From an uncultured Bacteroidales bacterium (GTDB lineage Bacteria > Bacteroidota > Bacteroidia > Bacteroidales > UBA932), in NCBI GenBank assembly GCA_945487035.1, contig CALYTI010000003.1:45731-109730 (forward strand): 64,000 nt of DNA, read 5' to 3'. The notes below the pieces were generated by a model that saw nothing but the letters and a program-made list of their open reading frames with translations, had not been told where the DNA came from and did no database searches. Within the stretch, counting starts at the first letter, position 1, and each line of letters starts with the position of its first letter. Below, in pieces: positions 1 through 8,927 of the stretch. The position numbers were made by a program, and so were the translations under genes.

Positions 1-790
1 TGCGTATGCCCGGCTCCAGCAGGGCCTTCCATTCGCTCTTCACCTCGCCCGCAATCGATGACTTCGTAAGGCTGAATTCGGCAATTGCGCCTTCCTCGGT
101 AGCCTTGAGCCTGCGGAACACGCCCATTGCCCTGTCTTCCTTGCCCTTGAGCATCAGCCACTTCGGGCTTTCAGGGATGAAGAAGGCGATAATCAGGAAG
201 AGCACGGTCACGAAGCTCTCGCTGCCCAGCATTCCGCGCCACATCTCGGAAGAGAAAATCTTCTCCAGCAGAGGCGAAGAGAAGCTGGCGGTTTCGCTTC
301 CGGAAAGGATGATGAAGTTCACCAGATAAGCCAGCAGCAGACCAAGGGTGACGGCAAGCTGGTAGAGGGCCACCATAGTGCCACGGATTTTGGCCGGTGA
401 GATTTCGGAGATATACATAGGGGAAACTATGCTCACTATACCTATACCCATACCGCCGATAATGCGGTATGCCACAAGGTCATTGAAGCCTGCGCAGAAG
501 CAGCATCCTATTGCGGATACGCTGAAGAGCACCGCGGCAATCAGCAGGGTAGCCTTGCGGCCGAGGTAGTCGCTCATAAGTCCCGCCACTGCGACGCCCA
601 CGATGGAGCCTACCAGGGCGCATCCCACATACCATCCCTTGCTCATCTCCGAGAGCCCGAACTGGGCGCTGACATCAGCGGTGGTTCCGGAAATGACGGC
701 CGTATCGTAGCCGAAGAGAATTCCTCCGAGCGCAGCTACGAACGAAAGGAAAATAACATAGCCGATATTGGCTGAAGCGTTGTCTTTCAT
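1..790 (-). CDS. MFS sugar porter (partial, 3' end outside window)
   Basis: Inner-membrane sugar:H+ symporter of the XylE/GalP/AraE (sugar porter) family. The first 263 codons are visible; the gene runs off the left edge. The N-terminus carries the family motif GILFGYDTAVISGT in the first helix, followed by a DYLGRKATL loop motif between helices 2 and 3 and PESPKWL after helix 6. Alternating hydrophobic segments fit six membrane helices in the visible half. The start at 790 lies 1 nt beyond the DUF4434 stop, so both are probably one transcript from the promoter near 1919. The substrate cannot be read from the sequence; the locus suggests a mono- or disaccharide from glycan breakdown. Confidence 0.9.
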   Translation of the reverse strand, partial: MKDNASANIGYVIFLSFVAALGGILFGYDTAVISGTTADVSAQFGLSEMSKGWYVGCALVGSIVGVAVAGLMSDYLGRKATLLIAAVLFSVSAIGCCFCAGFNDLVAYRIIGGMGIGIVSIVSPMYISEISPAKIRGTMVALYQLAVTLGLLLAYLVNFIILSGSETASFSSPLLEKIFSSEMWRGMLGSESFVTVLFLIIAFFIPESPKWLMLKGKEDRAMGVFRRLKATEEGAIAEFSLTKSSIAGEVKSEWKALLEPGIR

Positions 791-791
791 A

Positions 792-1871
792 TTACTTTAT
801 GTCAAAATAATCCTTGTATCGGTCATACAGATGTCCTGCCTGCAGATAGGCTGACTGTGGGCTCATGAAGTGGCTGAACTCGAAGGTAATGGCCTTGTCG
901 TAGCCTGCGCGGGCAGCAGCTTCCAGCTTCATGCGCAGCTTGTCGAACTTGATAGGCAGGAACTTGATAGGCATATCGCGGTCGAAACTCTCCGCGTTGG
1001 TCCAGCACTGCATGCCGTAGCGGTCAGCCAGCTTCTTGTTTACGCTGAAGAACGCGTCCAGCTCGTCATAGTCTATGTGTCCGTCCTGGAAAGCGCAGGC
1101 GTCCACCACGGTGTGGATTCCGCTGAATATTTCATTCCATTCCTCCTCGTGCTTCTGCACGGACACGGCTTCCTCTTTGGTAAGAGAGCCTCCGGCTGCG
1201 GAAACCGCCTTCTTGCCGTCAATCCAAGGGGAAATGAAGGTAGGCAGGCCGCCTGAGATATCCTTGCACATCTTTCCCATAGTGTAGAAGCAGTCTATTG
1301 CTCCCTTGGTTGCGCGGGAAATCTCGGTGGACAGGTACCATCCCTGGAAGCTCTTGTGGTGGCCGTATTTGGCCCAAACCTCGTCAATCACGAACTTGTT
1401 CACTTCGGTCTCGTACATCATATTGCCAGTATCCCAGTAAACTCCCGAGTCGTAGAGTCCGTAGTAGAATTTCATATCATACTTGTCCGCAAGATTGAGG
1501 AAAAGCTCGAGCAAGTCCATAGAAGGCATATAGCATCCCTTCTTGAGAAGATATTCACAAGGCCAGGTGATGAATTTGCGGTAGCCTGAGCGGATCATAA
1601 TCACGGTGTCGATGCCGATGGCCTTCATATTGCGGAAATCCTGCTCCCATTCCTTGGGACCCCAGTTCTGGTGAGGGATGTCGTGGGAGATTTCGTCAAG
1701 AAAGGTTCCGGTAATCCTTAGTCCCTTCGCTTTCGGGACAATCAGTCCGCCGGTTGAAGGTGTAGAACTCTGGAGTGAGCTTCCGTTTTCACATCCGGTG
1801 AGCAGGGAAGCGCAGGCAGCTGCGGTTGTTGCCGCTGCCGCCGTTTTGAGAAAAGATCTGCGATCGGTCAT
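792..1871 (-). CDS. DUF4434 lipoprotein (TIM-barrel-like)
   Basis: A 359-residue exported protein with a DUF4434 domain, a family regarded as glycoside-hydrolase-like TIM barrels of unknown activity. The N-terminus has a twin-arginine motif (DRRSFLK) followed by an alanine-rich helix and a lipobox LLTGC, so it is probably a Tat-exported lipoprotein. The domain begins near residue 50 with TFLDEISHDIPHQNWG and ends with FEFSHFMSPQSAYLQAG. A close paralog lies at 40224-41300 and shares both motifs. It is divergent from the SusC gene and immediately upstream of a sugar transporter, so a role in processing the glycan of this locus is inferred, not shown. Confidence 0.85.
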   Translation of the reverse strand: MTDRRSFLKTAAAATTAAACASLLTGCENGSSLQSSTPSTGGLIVPKAKGLRITGTFLDEISHDIPHQNWGPKEWEQDFRNMKAIGIDTVIMIRSGYRKFITWPCEYLLKKGCYMPSMDLLELFLNLADKYDMKFYYGLYDSGVYWDTGNMMYETEVNKFVIDEVWAKYGHHKSFQGWYLSTEISRATKGAIDCFYTMGKMCKDISGGLPTFISPWIDGKKAVSAAGGSLTKEEAVSVQKHEEEWNEIFSGIHTVVDACAFQDGHIDYDELDAFFSVNKKLADRYGMQCWTNAESFDRDMPIKFLPIKFDKLRMKLEAAARAGYDKAITFEFSHFMSPQSAYLQAGHLYDRYKDYFDIK

Positions 1872-1918
1872 TATAGCTGGTATTTTAGTTTGTGTCCTTT
1901 AATTAGGTCAAATTTCAA

Positions 1919-1926
1919 CAAATATA
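1919..1926 (-). promoter_or_regulatory. -7 box of DUF4434/MFS promoter
   Basis: On the minus strand this reads TATATTTG, a match to the Bacteroidota primary sigma -7 consensus TAnnTTTG, about 48 nt ahead of the start codon at 1871. No clear -33 TTG partner was found at 19-21 nt. A weaker plus-strand match (TATCTTCG, 1950-1957) sits ahead of the SusC gene. Confidence 0.55.
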
Positions 1927-1980
1927 CTAAAAAGCTCGCATAAAATGCCTATCTTCGTATTTACACACAGACTATAGCTA

Positions 1981-4900
1981 ATGAAACCAATCCGAAACAT
2001 TATTGCTGCGGCTGCTTTTCTGGTGCTATGCCAGGTGGCCGGCGCAACTATTCCGGTGAAGGGGCGTGTTGTGGACAGCAACGGCGATCCGCTTCCCGGA
2101 GTATTCGTTCTTGAAGAAGGCGTTGCTTCCAACGGAGTGATGACCGACGACAACGGCAATTACTCAATTCAGGTAACAGACCAAAACTCCGTACTGCTCT
2201 TTTCCCAGCTCGGCTTCAAGGAACTCAGGGAGCCGGTCGGCGCACGCAAGGTCTTCAATGTGACACTCAAAGACGATACGACCCTTCTGGAGGAAGTGGT
2301 GGTCGTAGGTTACGGAGTGCAGAAGAAGGGCAGCATTACAGGCTCCATAGCCTCCATCAACAATGAAACCCTGACGGCCGCGCCTACGGACAATGTCTCC
2401 AATATGCTGGGAGGCAAGCTCCCGGGCCTTGTGTCCCGCCAGACCAGCGGACTCCCGGGAGAGAATGACGCCCAGGTCTATATCCGAGGCATCAGCACCA
2501 CCGGCAACAGTTCTCCTCTGGTACTCGTGGACGGAGTGGAAAGGGACTTCTCGAATCTCGACCCTTCCGAAATCGCTGACATTACCATTCTCAAGGATGC
2601 GGCTTCCGCTGCGGTCTATGGAGTGAAAGGTGCAAACGGAGTAATTCTCGTCACCACCAGGCGCGGCGATGTGGCCAGCACCCGCGTGACCTACAACGGA
2701 GCCCTTACCATCAGCAGCAATGCCGATATGATAGAGCTTCTCGACGGCCCGGGCTACGCCTACTGGCACAACCTTGCCACCGACCTGGACGGGATAGCCA
2801 GGGACTACTCCGACACCCAGATAGAATACATCAGGAACGGCAACGACCCTCAGGGCATACTCGGCAATACCGATTACCTCGACCTTATCTTCAAAAAGGC
2901 TGCAATAGGGCACAACCACAATGTCAGCGTCTCCGGAGGAAGCAAGAATGTACGCTACTTCGTAGGCGGAAGCTATCTTAACCAGGACGGTATCATAGAC
3001 AATGTCTGGTTCAGGCGCTACAACCTTCGCTCCAACATTGACATCAACCTCACCGACGACCTCACCCTCAAGGTGGATGTCTCCGGCCGTATTGAGGACA
3101 GGCACCAGCCCGGCGTGAGTGCAGGCTCCAGCGACCCTACCGCCTCGCTCGACAACGGAGGCAAGGAAATGGGCTATAAGAATATCATATTCTACGCCAT
3201 TTCCGCCCGCCCTACCACCAGGGCGCAGATGCCGGACGGGACCTATATAGGCTATCAGAATCCTCTCATTGCCCGCGACGAGTCCGGATTCCAGGAAAAG
3301 AACAACTCCTATGTGCAGACAGGCGTCACCCTGCAGTACAATGTGCCTTTCGTGAAGGGACTGAGCGTCAAGCTTATGGGCAGCTACGACTTCCAGAACA
3401 CCCTGTCCAAGAAACTGCTGCTGCCCTGCAGCCAGGTGACTCCGCAGTACAGCAGCGCCTCCGGCCCTCTCACCCTTACTCCGGGCAACAGCCCGCATCT
3501 TGCATCGGGAGTCAACCAGCTCACCGAAGCCCATACCCTCTTCTCCCGCTACACCTTCACGGCCCAGATGAACTACGCCCGCACTTTCGGTGTTCACGAA
3601 GTGGGAGGCGACCTCGTTTGGGAGCAGAGCGGCACGGCCGGGAGGTATTTCACTGCATCCAAGCAGAATTTCCCCATTACGGAAATACCGGACCTCAACT
3701 TCTCCACCGATGTGGTTCCCAACTCCGTGCAGGGTTACCACTCCCACTCCGGACGTCAGGGTCTGCTGCTCAGAGGCAACTACACCTATGATTCCCGCTA
3801 CATAGTATCCGCATCGCTGCGCGGCGACTGGTCTGCCAAGTTCGCGCCCGAGCACAGGCTCGGTGTGTTCCCGGCCGTATCGCTGGGATGGAGACTTTCG
3901 CAGGAAGAGTTTATGGAAAGCACCAGGGATGTGGTTGACAACCTCAAGCTGCGTGCATCCTGGGGAGTGCTCGGCAACGATGCCATATCCGATTTCCTTT
4001 ATGTGCAGGGCATAGGCCTCAGTTCCAAACCTATTGTGGTAATAGGCGGAAAGCCTGTCCAGGGCCTCTATACCACCTCGGTTCCGAATGCGGACATTAC
4101 CTGGGAAACGACTACCACCTGGAATGCTGGTGCTGACGCAAGCCTTTGGAACGGCCTTCTCAGCATTGAGGGAGACGCTTTCTACAAGCTCACCACAGGC
4201 ATCCTTCAGTCTCAGGCCGGCCAGAATCCACCTTCAATAGGTTCCAACTTCTCCGCCATAGTCAACAGCGGAGTGGTGGATGTGCGCGGTTTTGAGCTTA
4301 CCGTAGGCCACAGCAACAGAGTGGGGGAACTGGAGTATCACCTCAGTGCCAACACCTCCTTTGCGCGCAACCGCTACATCAGCATCAACGATTCCGACAA
4401 CATCCCGTCCTACCAGTCCAAGCTCGGCCAGCCTCTCGGCTCAGTGCTGGGCTATGTCTCCGACGGCCTGTACAGGGACGAGGAAGACCTCGCACGCTCT
4501 CCGAAGACCGGAAGCAATGTGCGTGTGGGAGACATCAAATACAAAGACCTCAACGGTGACGGCAAAATCACCGCCGACGACCGCACCTGGATTGCGGGCT
4601 CCCAGATTCCGGAGATAATGTACGGGCTCAACCTCGATTTCAAATGGAAGGGCTTCGACCTGATGATGTTCTTCCAGGGGGCGGCCAACACCGAGATTAT
4701 GCTTTGCGGCACCTACTCAGCCCTCGGTTTCTCGGACGGAACCTACTACACCCAGGCATTCAAATGGGGCAGCAATCCGCCTAAGTACCTTGTGGAGGGC
4801 AGTTGGACTCCGGACCATACCGATGCGCAGTATCCGCGCCTCAGCACCCAGACCAGCTCCAACAATGTCCTTCCGAGCGATTTCTGGGCAAGGGACGCCA

Positions 4901-5121
4901 GCTATCTGCGCCTCAAAAATGTTCAGCTGGGCTACAATCTCCCGGCTTCGCTGACCAGGAAGTTCTATGTGGACAATATGCGTGTATATCTGAGCGCTTC
5001 CAATCTGTTCACCGTCTCAGGCCTTTCCGCCCTGGGCATAGACCCTGAGGCCCCGAGCGTGAACAACGGCTACTATCCTCAGCAGAGGGTGGTAAGCGTA
5101 GGCGCAAGTTTAACATTCTGA
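1981..5121 (+). CDS. SusC/RagA-family TonB-linked outer membrane transporter
   Basis: A 1046-residue TonB-dependent outer membrane porin that imports oligosaccharides together with its SusD partner. A signal peptide (residues 1 to about 23) is followed by a carboxypeptidase-D regulatory-like domain (about 25-105, opening IPVKGRVVDSNGDPLPG), the SusC signature LLEEVVVVGYGVQKKGS, a plug domain with VDGVERDFSNLDPSEI and ILKDAASAAVYG, and a long beta-barrel ending in an aromatic residue (SVGASLTF). Length is typical for SusC. The SusD gene follows after 13 nt. No anti-sigma or hybrid two-component regulator is present in the window, so control of this locus is unknown. Confidence 0.96.
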   Translation: MKPIRNIIAAAAFLVLCQVAGATIPVKGRVVDSNGDPLPGVFVLEEGVASNGVMTDDNGNYSIQVTDQNSVLLFSQLGFKELREPVGARKVFNVTLKDDTTLLEEVVVVGYGVQKKGSITGSIASINNETLTAAPTDNVSNMLGGKLPGLVSRQTSGLPGENDAQVYIRGISTTGNSSPLVLVDGVERDFSNLDPSEIADITILKDAASAAVYGVKGANGVILVTTRRGDVASTRVTYNGALTISSNADMIELLDGPGYAYWHNLATDLDGIARDYSDTQIEYIRNGNDPQGILGNTDYLDLIFKKAAIGHNHNVSVSGGSKNVRYFVGGSYLNQDGIIDNVWFRRYNLRSNIDINLTDDLTLKVDVSGRIEDRHQPGVSAGSSDPTASLDNGGKEMGYKNIIFYAISARPTTRAQMPDGTYIGYQNPLIARDESGFQEKNNSYVQTGVTLQYNVPFVKGLSVKLMGSYDFQNTLSKKLLLPCSQVTPQYSSASGPLTLTPGNSPHLASGVNQLTEAHTLFSRYTFTAQMNYARTFGVHEVGGDLVWEQSGTAGRYFTASKQNFPITEIPDLNFSTDVVPNSVQGYHSHSGRQGLLLRGNYTYDSRYIVSASLRGDWSAKFAPEHRLGVFPAVSLGWRLSQEEFMESTRDVVDNLKLRASWGVLGNDAISDFLYVQGIGLSSKPIVVIGGKPVQGLYTTSVPNADITWETTTTWNAGADASLWNGLLSIEGDAFYKLTTGILQSQAGQNPPSIGSNFSAIVNSGVVDVRGFELTVGHSNRVGELEYHLSANTSFARNRYISINDSDNIPSYQSKLGQPLGSVLGYVSDGLYRDEEDLARSPKTGSNVRVGDIKYKDLNGDGKITADDRTWIAGSQIPEIMYGLNLDFKWKGFDLMMFFQGAANTEIMLCGTYSALGFSDGTYYTQAFKWGSNPPKYLVEGSWTPDHTDAQYPRLSTQTSSNNVLPSDFWARDASYLRLKNVQLGYNLPASLTRKFYVDNMRVYLSASNLFTVSGLSALGIDPEAPSVNNGYYPQQRVVSVGASLTF

Positions 5122-5134
5122 AAAGGAGGAAAAG

Positions 5135-6799
5135 ATGAAGAACAGATATAATGCACTGCTTGCAGCGGCGATGCTCTCCTTCGCTTCCTGCAGTTCGGTT
5201 GATCTCGATCCGACCAATCAATATGACGTAGCCTATGCGATGAGCAGCGAGGCAAACGCCAATCTGTATGTGAATTATTTCTATCAGGTAATCGCCCAGT
5301 GGGGCCAGTTCGGCAGCTGCGCGCTCGGAGGTGCCAATTCCAATATGTCTGACGGCCTGACCGACATACTCAAATACGGAGGCATTGTCAGCGGTACCGG
5401 CGACTGCAACCTGATTATGACCGTTTCCGGTCAGCAGAGCGTCACCCGCAATTACTTCGACAGCTGGACTTCCGGCTACAGCTGGATACGCCGTTTTAAC
5501 GAGGCCCTCAAGTACCTCGATATGTACAAGGCCAACTTCAGCGATAACCAGTACTCCCGAATCAAAGCTGAGATTCTCTTTTTCAGGGCTCACGTGGAGT
5601 TTATGATGATGCGAAGCCACGCCTCAGTCAAGGACGGACTCGGTATCATCCTCTACGATACTCTGGATGAGATGTCCATCGCCACCAAGGATACAGAGCG
5701 CAACACTCTCGGGCAGTGTTGGGATGCCATCGAAAGGGATGCCCGTTTTGCCATTGAGAATCTGCCTGAGCCGGCAACGGCCGCCGGAAGGGTGCATCGC
5801 TATGCTGCTGCAGCCCTGCTCGCGCGGGCTATGCTCTATGCTGAGCGTTACGACAAGGCGCTGGAGGCTGTAACAGTAGTAGAAGGCAGCAATCTTTATG
5901 GCTATCTCGATGACTACGATTCTATCTTCAAGAGCGTGGACAACAGCGAGGTAATCTGGGGATTTGCCTATGCCGGCGGCACTCTCACACACAGCTTTGA
6001 CCTCAATTACTCCATGCCGGGGGACTATTGCCTTAGCGGCAGCAAGGGAGGCGGCTGGGCCGGTCCTACCCAGGAGTTCGTCGATGCCTTCGACAGGGCT
6101 GACGGCACTCCATATACCATCGATGGGGACAGGTTCATCACTAATGAGAACATCGGCGGCAGGGACCCTCGTCTTGCATGCTGCGTGCTGTATAACGGCG
6201 CCGTATGGAAAGACCGCCCTCTCGAGTGCTTCGAAGGCGGAGTGGACCAGAAATATATGCCATACGGCTCGGTCAACTCGCCGGGCAATACTGTGACAGG
6301 CTACTATATGCGCAAGCTTCTGGATGAAAGCAACACTGATTTCCAGCTCAACGGCTCCTCCCAGTGCTGGCCGGAGTACCGCTACGCCGAGCTTGAGCTC
6401 ATCAAGGCCGAGTGCCTCGCACACAACGGGGAGTATGACCAGGCAAGGCAGGTTCTATCCGATTTGCGCAAGGTGCGTTTCGGCAGGGAAGATGTCGCAA
6501 CAGCTGAAATCAGCAGCTGGGACAGTGCTCTCGATGCCATTCTCCACGAAAGGATGATAGAGCTCTGCTACGAGGGGCACCGTTTCTGGGATCTCCGCCG
6601 CACCGGCAGGGCAAAGCAGGTTCTCGACGGCAAAAAGTACACGGGCGTGCTCTGGCGCCCTTCCGGCTCCGGCTTTGTAGCCGAAAGCATTTCGGCCGAT
6701 ATGGGAGCGCACCGCTATCCGGACAATTTCGACCGTTTCCCTCTCCCTCAATCAGAAATTTCCAACAATACGAAGGCAAAGCAAAATGCAGACTGGTAG
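5135..6799 (+). CDS. SusD/RagB-family nutrient-binding lipoprotein
   Basis: A 554-residue surface lipoprotein that caps the SusC porin and binds glycan. It has a lipoprotein signal with lipobox SFASC near residue 19. The N-terminal half is TPR-like, and the C-terminal part carries the SusD hallmark ILHERMIELCYEGHRFWDLRR. The ribosome-binding region AAAGGAGGAAAAG lies directly before the start, unusually strong for this phylum. It directly follows the SusC gene, and the next small lipoprotein starts 2 nt after its stop. Confidence 0.96.
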   Translation: MKNRYNALLAAAMLSFASCSSVDLDPTNQYDVAYAMSSEANANLYVNYFYQVIAQWGQFGSCALGGANSNMSDGLTDILKYGGIVSGTGDCNLIMTVSGQQSVTRNYFDSWTSGYSWIRRFNEALKYLDMYKANFSDNQYSRIKAEILFFRAHVEFMMMRSHASVKDGLGIILYDTLDEMSIATKDTERNTLGQCWDAIERDARFAIENLPEPATAAGRVHRYAAAALLARAMLYAERYDKALEAVTVVEGSNLYGYLDDYDSIFKSVDNSEVIWGFAYAGGTLTHSFDLNYSMPGDYCLSGSKGGGWAGPTQEFVDAFDRADGTPYTIDGDRFITNENIGGRDPRLACCVLYNGAVWKDRPLECFEGGVDQKYMPYGSVNSPGNTVTGYYMRKLLDESNTDFQLNGSSQCWPEYRYAELELIKAECLAHNGEYDQARQVLSDLRKVRFGREDVATAEISSWDSALDAILHERMIELCYEGHRFWDLRRTGRAKQVLDGKKYTGVLWRPSGSGFVAESISADMGAHRYPDNFDRFPLPQSEISNNTKAKQNADW

Positions 6800-6800
6800 T

Positions 6801-7232
6801 ATGAAAAGAATATTGACAGCCGTAGCGGCTGCAATTCTTTGCGCAAGTTGCGCAAAGCCGGACGAGAGGGTCCTCGACAACGACTGCACCCTCAGCACCC
6901 TCAAGGCTTTTGTCTATTACGACAGCGAGGATGTCTCTAAAAATGAGGAACTTGACCTTCTGAGCGGAATGTATCTCCCGGACAAGGGGAGTGCAAGTTT
7001 CACCTTCCCGGAAGATGAATTGAAGTACAACTCTTCAACTCTCCAAAAATGCCGTCTGGAAGCCACTATTCCATCCACGGCGCGCCTCGAAATGACCGAC
7101 GAGAATGGCCTGGGACTGGGTTTTGGGCTTGAGGGTTGGCACGATTTGTACAACCGCAGCATCTACTTCAAGGTGATTGCGGCAAATGGAGATGTTCTTC
7201 AATATAAAGTGAGTTGCAGATGTAAGTTTTAA
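6801..7232 (+). CDS. small lipoprotein of SusCD locus, unknown
   Basis: A 143-residue predicted lipoprotein (signal with lipobox CASC near residue 17). The start at 6801 is chosen over the upstream in-frame ATG at 6786, because 6801 gives a normal Lys-Arg signal peptide and lies 2 nt past the SusD stop. The rest looks like one beta-sandwich domain; it resembles the DUF5018-type immunoglobulin-like domains common in such loci, but this is a weak judgement. No catalytic motif is visible. Its place right after SusCD suggests a surface glycan-binding accessory protein. Confidence 0.7.
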   Translation: MKRILTAVAAAILCASCAKPDERVLDNDCTLSTLKAFVYYDSEDVSKNEELDLLSGMYLPDKGSASFTFPEDELKYNSSTLQKCRLEATIPSTARLEMTDENGLGLGFGLEGWHDLYNRSIYFKVIAANGDVLQYKVSCRCKF

Positions 7233-7243
7233 AAATAATTTAC

Positions 7244-7251
7244 TAACTTTG
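7244..7251 (+). promoter_or_regulatory. -7 box ahead of lipoprotein gene 7260
   Basis: TAACTTTG matches TAnnTTTG and ends 8 nt before the start codon at 7260. It suggests a separate promoter inside the locus. No -33 TTG at the usual distance was seen. Confidence 0.45.
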
Positions 7252-7259
7252 ACGGCAAT

Positions 7260-8891
7260 ATGAAAAAAATTAATTTCCTCGCGGCCTTTGCAGCCGCTGC
7301 GGCAGTTCTCAGTTGCAATCCTGACGATAAGCCGAACAACCAGAAACCGGAAGATGTCAAATTCAGCCTCTCTGAAGACAACATCAAGGTTTCCGGACTC
7401 GAGAAGGAGTATGTGGTAAATGTTGACAATGCAGCCGCTGCTGTTGATATTTATGCAGATTATCTCGATGCTGACAATATCAAGGCTCTCGACATTAGCT
7501 TTACCGGCCTTGAAGAAGGTGTTACCGTTGCTTACGAGCAGGTATTCAACTATGCACAAGGCTCTCAGAAGGTTACTTTTACAAAGAAAGAGAAGGAGTT
7601 TGTGTATTCCTTCTCAGTGACTCTCGGTGAGCCTTCTCCGGAGTTCACTTCCCTGAGTGTTGCAGGTGTTGCCGTTGCGGGAGGCGAGGTCAAGCTTTCA
7701 AGCGCTGTCAAACTCGCAGAATGTGTGGTTGAGTTTGCCGTTTCCCCGGCCGAGACCAAGGTATTTGTGGACAATGCCGAAATCGAGTCAGGCGACCCTG
7801 TGGACTTTTCTGACAAGGTCAACGGAGTCACCTTCACCCTCAAATGCGCTTCCGTTACCAAGGAAGTCAATGTGAAAGCAGTCACTACCGGTATCAGTTC
7901 AGTCGTTCGCGTATGGGGACATTATGTAAAGCCTGACAGCTGCACCGACGACTGGTTCGGCACCAAAGTTACAGGTGCTCTCGATGCTATCCGCAATGTG
8001 GCTCTTTCCGACACCCACGTATTCCTTTCAAAGGATAAGGTAAAGGTCGAGGATGCTATCGACAGAGCTGGTTGCTATGCAGTTTCCCTTGCCGACCCTT
8101 CAGATGTGAAACTTCTTTCCCGCGAGGGCTTTGACGACAATACCCGTTTCTTCTCAGTCACCACTCTCGGCAACACTCCGTTCCTTCCGACTTTCGTAAT
8201 GAAGGAAGGAGGACACCTTATTATCTATAAGTACGACAGTCTCGATGCCGACCCTGTGGTTGCTCTCGATTATGTCCTTCCTTCCGCAATGCGTCTCGGA
8301 GACAAGATTTCTTCAGAAGGAACTCTGGAGAACGGAAAACTCTATCTCTACGACACCACCTCCGGCAAGAAGGTTCTCTGCTTCGCCGTGAAGGACGGCA
8401 AGGTGGAAGCTACCCCTACGGTTATCGACCTCGACACCAAGCAGGCCAACTACGGAGCTTTCTACAAGTATGACGACACACACTTCGTCTGCTCTACCGC
8501 CGGCAGCGCAGCCACAATGTTCACCCTCAGCGGCACGCTTGCCGAGGCTGAATTCCAGTTCAGCACCACCAAGTTCCCTGTGCCGTCACACGGTTTCAGA
8601 TTCTTCACTGTCAATGAAGAGGAATATATGGCATTGGTAAACCTCAGAAATTCTTACCAGGACGGACAGTTCAGGGTTTATCCTATGGCCGGAGCTACCC
8701 TCGAGGACAAGGTCAATGCCGATATCAATCCTTTCGTCTATTATCTCGGAGACCCGGAAACCAAGGAAGACGGAACCAGAGTCAAGAACGGCAACGGACT
8801 TGGCGACGGAGACTTCCGCGTCATCGACGGCCGCAACTACTATGCTGCCTACGTGCCGGGAACGGGACTCTCACTTTTCGAACTCAAATAG
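7260..8891 (+). CDS. 543-residue lipoprotein with propeller-like C-terminal region
   Basis: A predicted surface lipoprotein (lipobox AVLSC near residue 19). The N-terminal part (about 30-215) looks like two beta-sandwich modules. From about residue 220 there is a region of repeated WD-poor beta strands, with phrases such as LYLYDTTSGKKVLCFAVKDG and FRFFTVNEEEYMALV. These closely echo the last 300 residues of the next protein (8928-12443), so both share one C-terminal domain, possibly the DUF4623-type propeller found in Bacteroidota lipoproteins; that assignment is tentative. No enzyme motif is visible. A glycan-binding role is inferred from location only. Confidence 0.75.
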   Translation: MKKINFLAAFAAAAAVLSCNPDDKPNNQKPEDVKFSLSEDNIKVSGLEKEYVVNVDNAAAAVDIYADYLDADNIKALDISFTGLEEGVTVAYEQVFNYAQGSQKVTFTKKEKEFVYSFSVTLGEPSPEFTSLSVAGVAVAGGEVKLSSAVKLAECVVEFAVSPAETKVFVDNAEIESGDPVDFSDKVNGVTFTLKCASVTKEVNVKAVTTGISSVVRVWGHYVKPDSCTDDWFGTKVTGALDAIRNVALSDTHVFLSKDKVKVEDAIDRAGCYAVSLADPSDVKLLSREGFDDNTRFFSVTTLGNTPFLPTFVMKEGGHLIIYKYDSLDADPVVALDYVLPSAMRLGDKISSEGTLENGKLYLYDTTSGKKVLCFAVKDGKVEATPTVIDLDTKQANYGAFYKYDDTHFVCSTAGSAATMFTLSGTLAEAEFQFSTTKFPVPSHGFRFFTVNEEEYMALVNLRNSYQDGQFRVYPMAGATLEDKVNADINPFVYYLGDPETKEDGTRVKNGNGLGDGDFRVIDGRNYYAAYVPGTGLSLFELK

Positions 8892-8927
8892 AAACACACC
8901 ACAATTAATTAACTAAAAACAATTTAC

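Noticed and set aside
2164..3855. Long antisense open frame (563 codons) over the SusC gene
   Set aside because: The plus-strand SusC product is unmistakable; the antisense frame is a shadow caused by codon bias.
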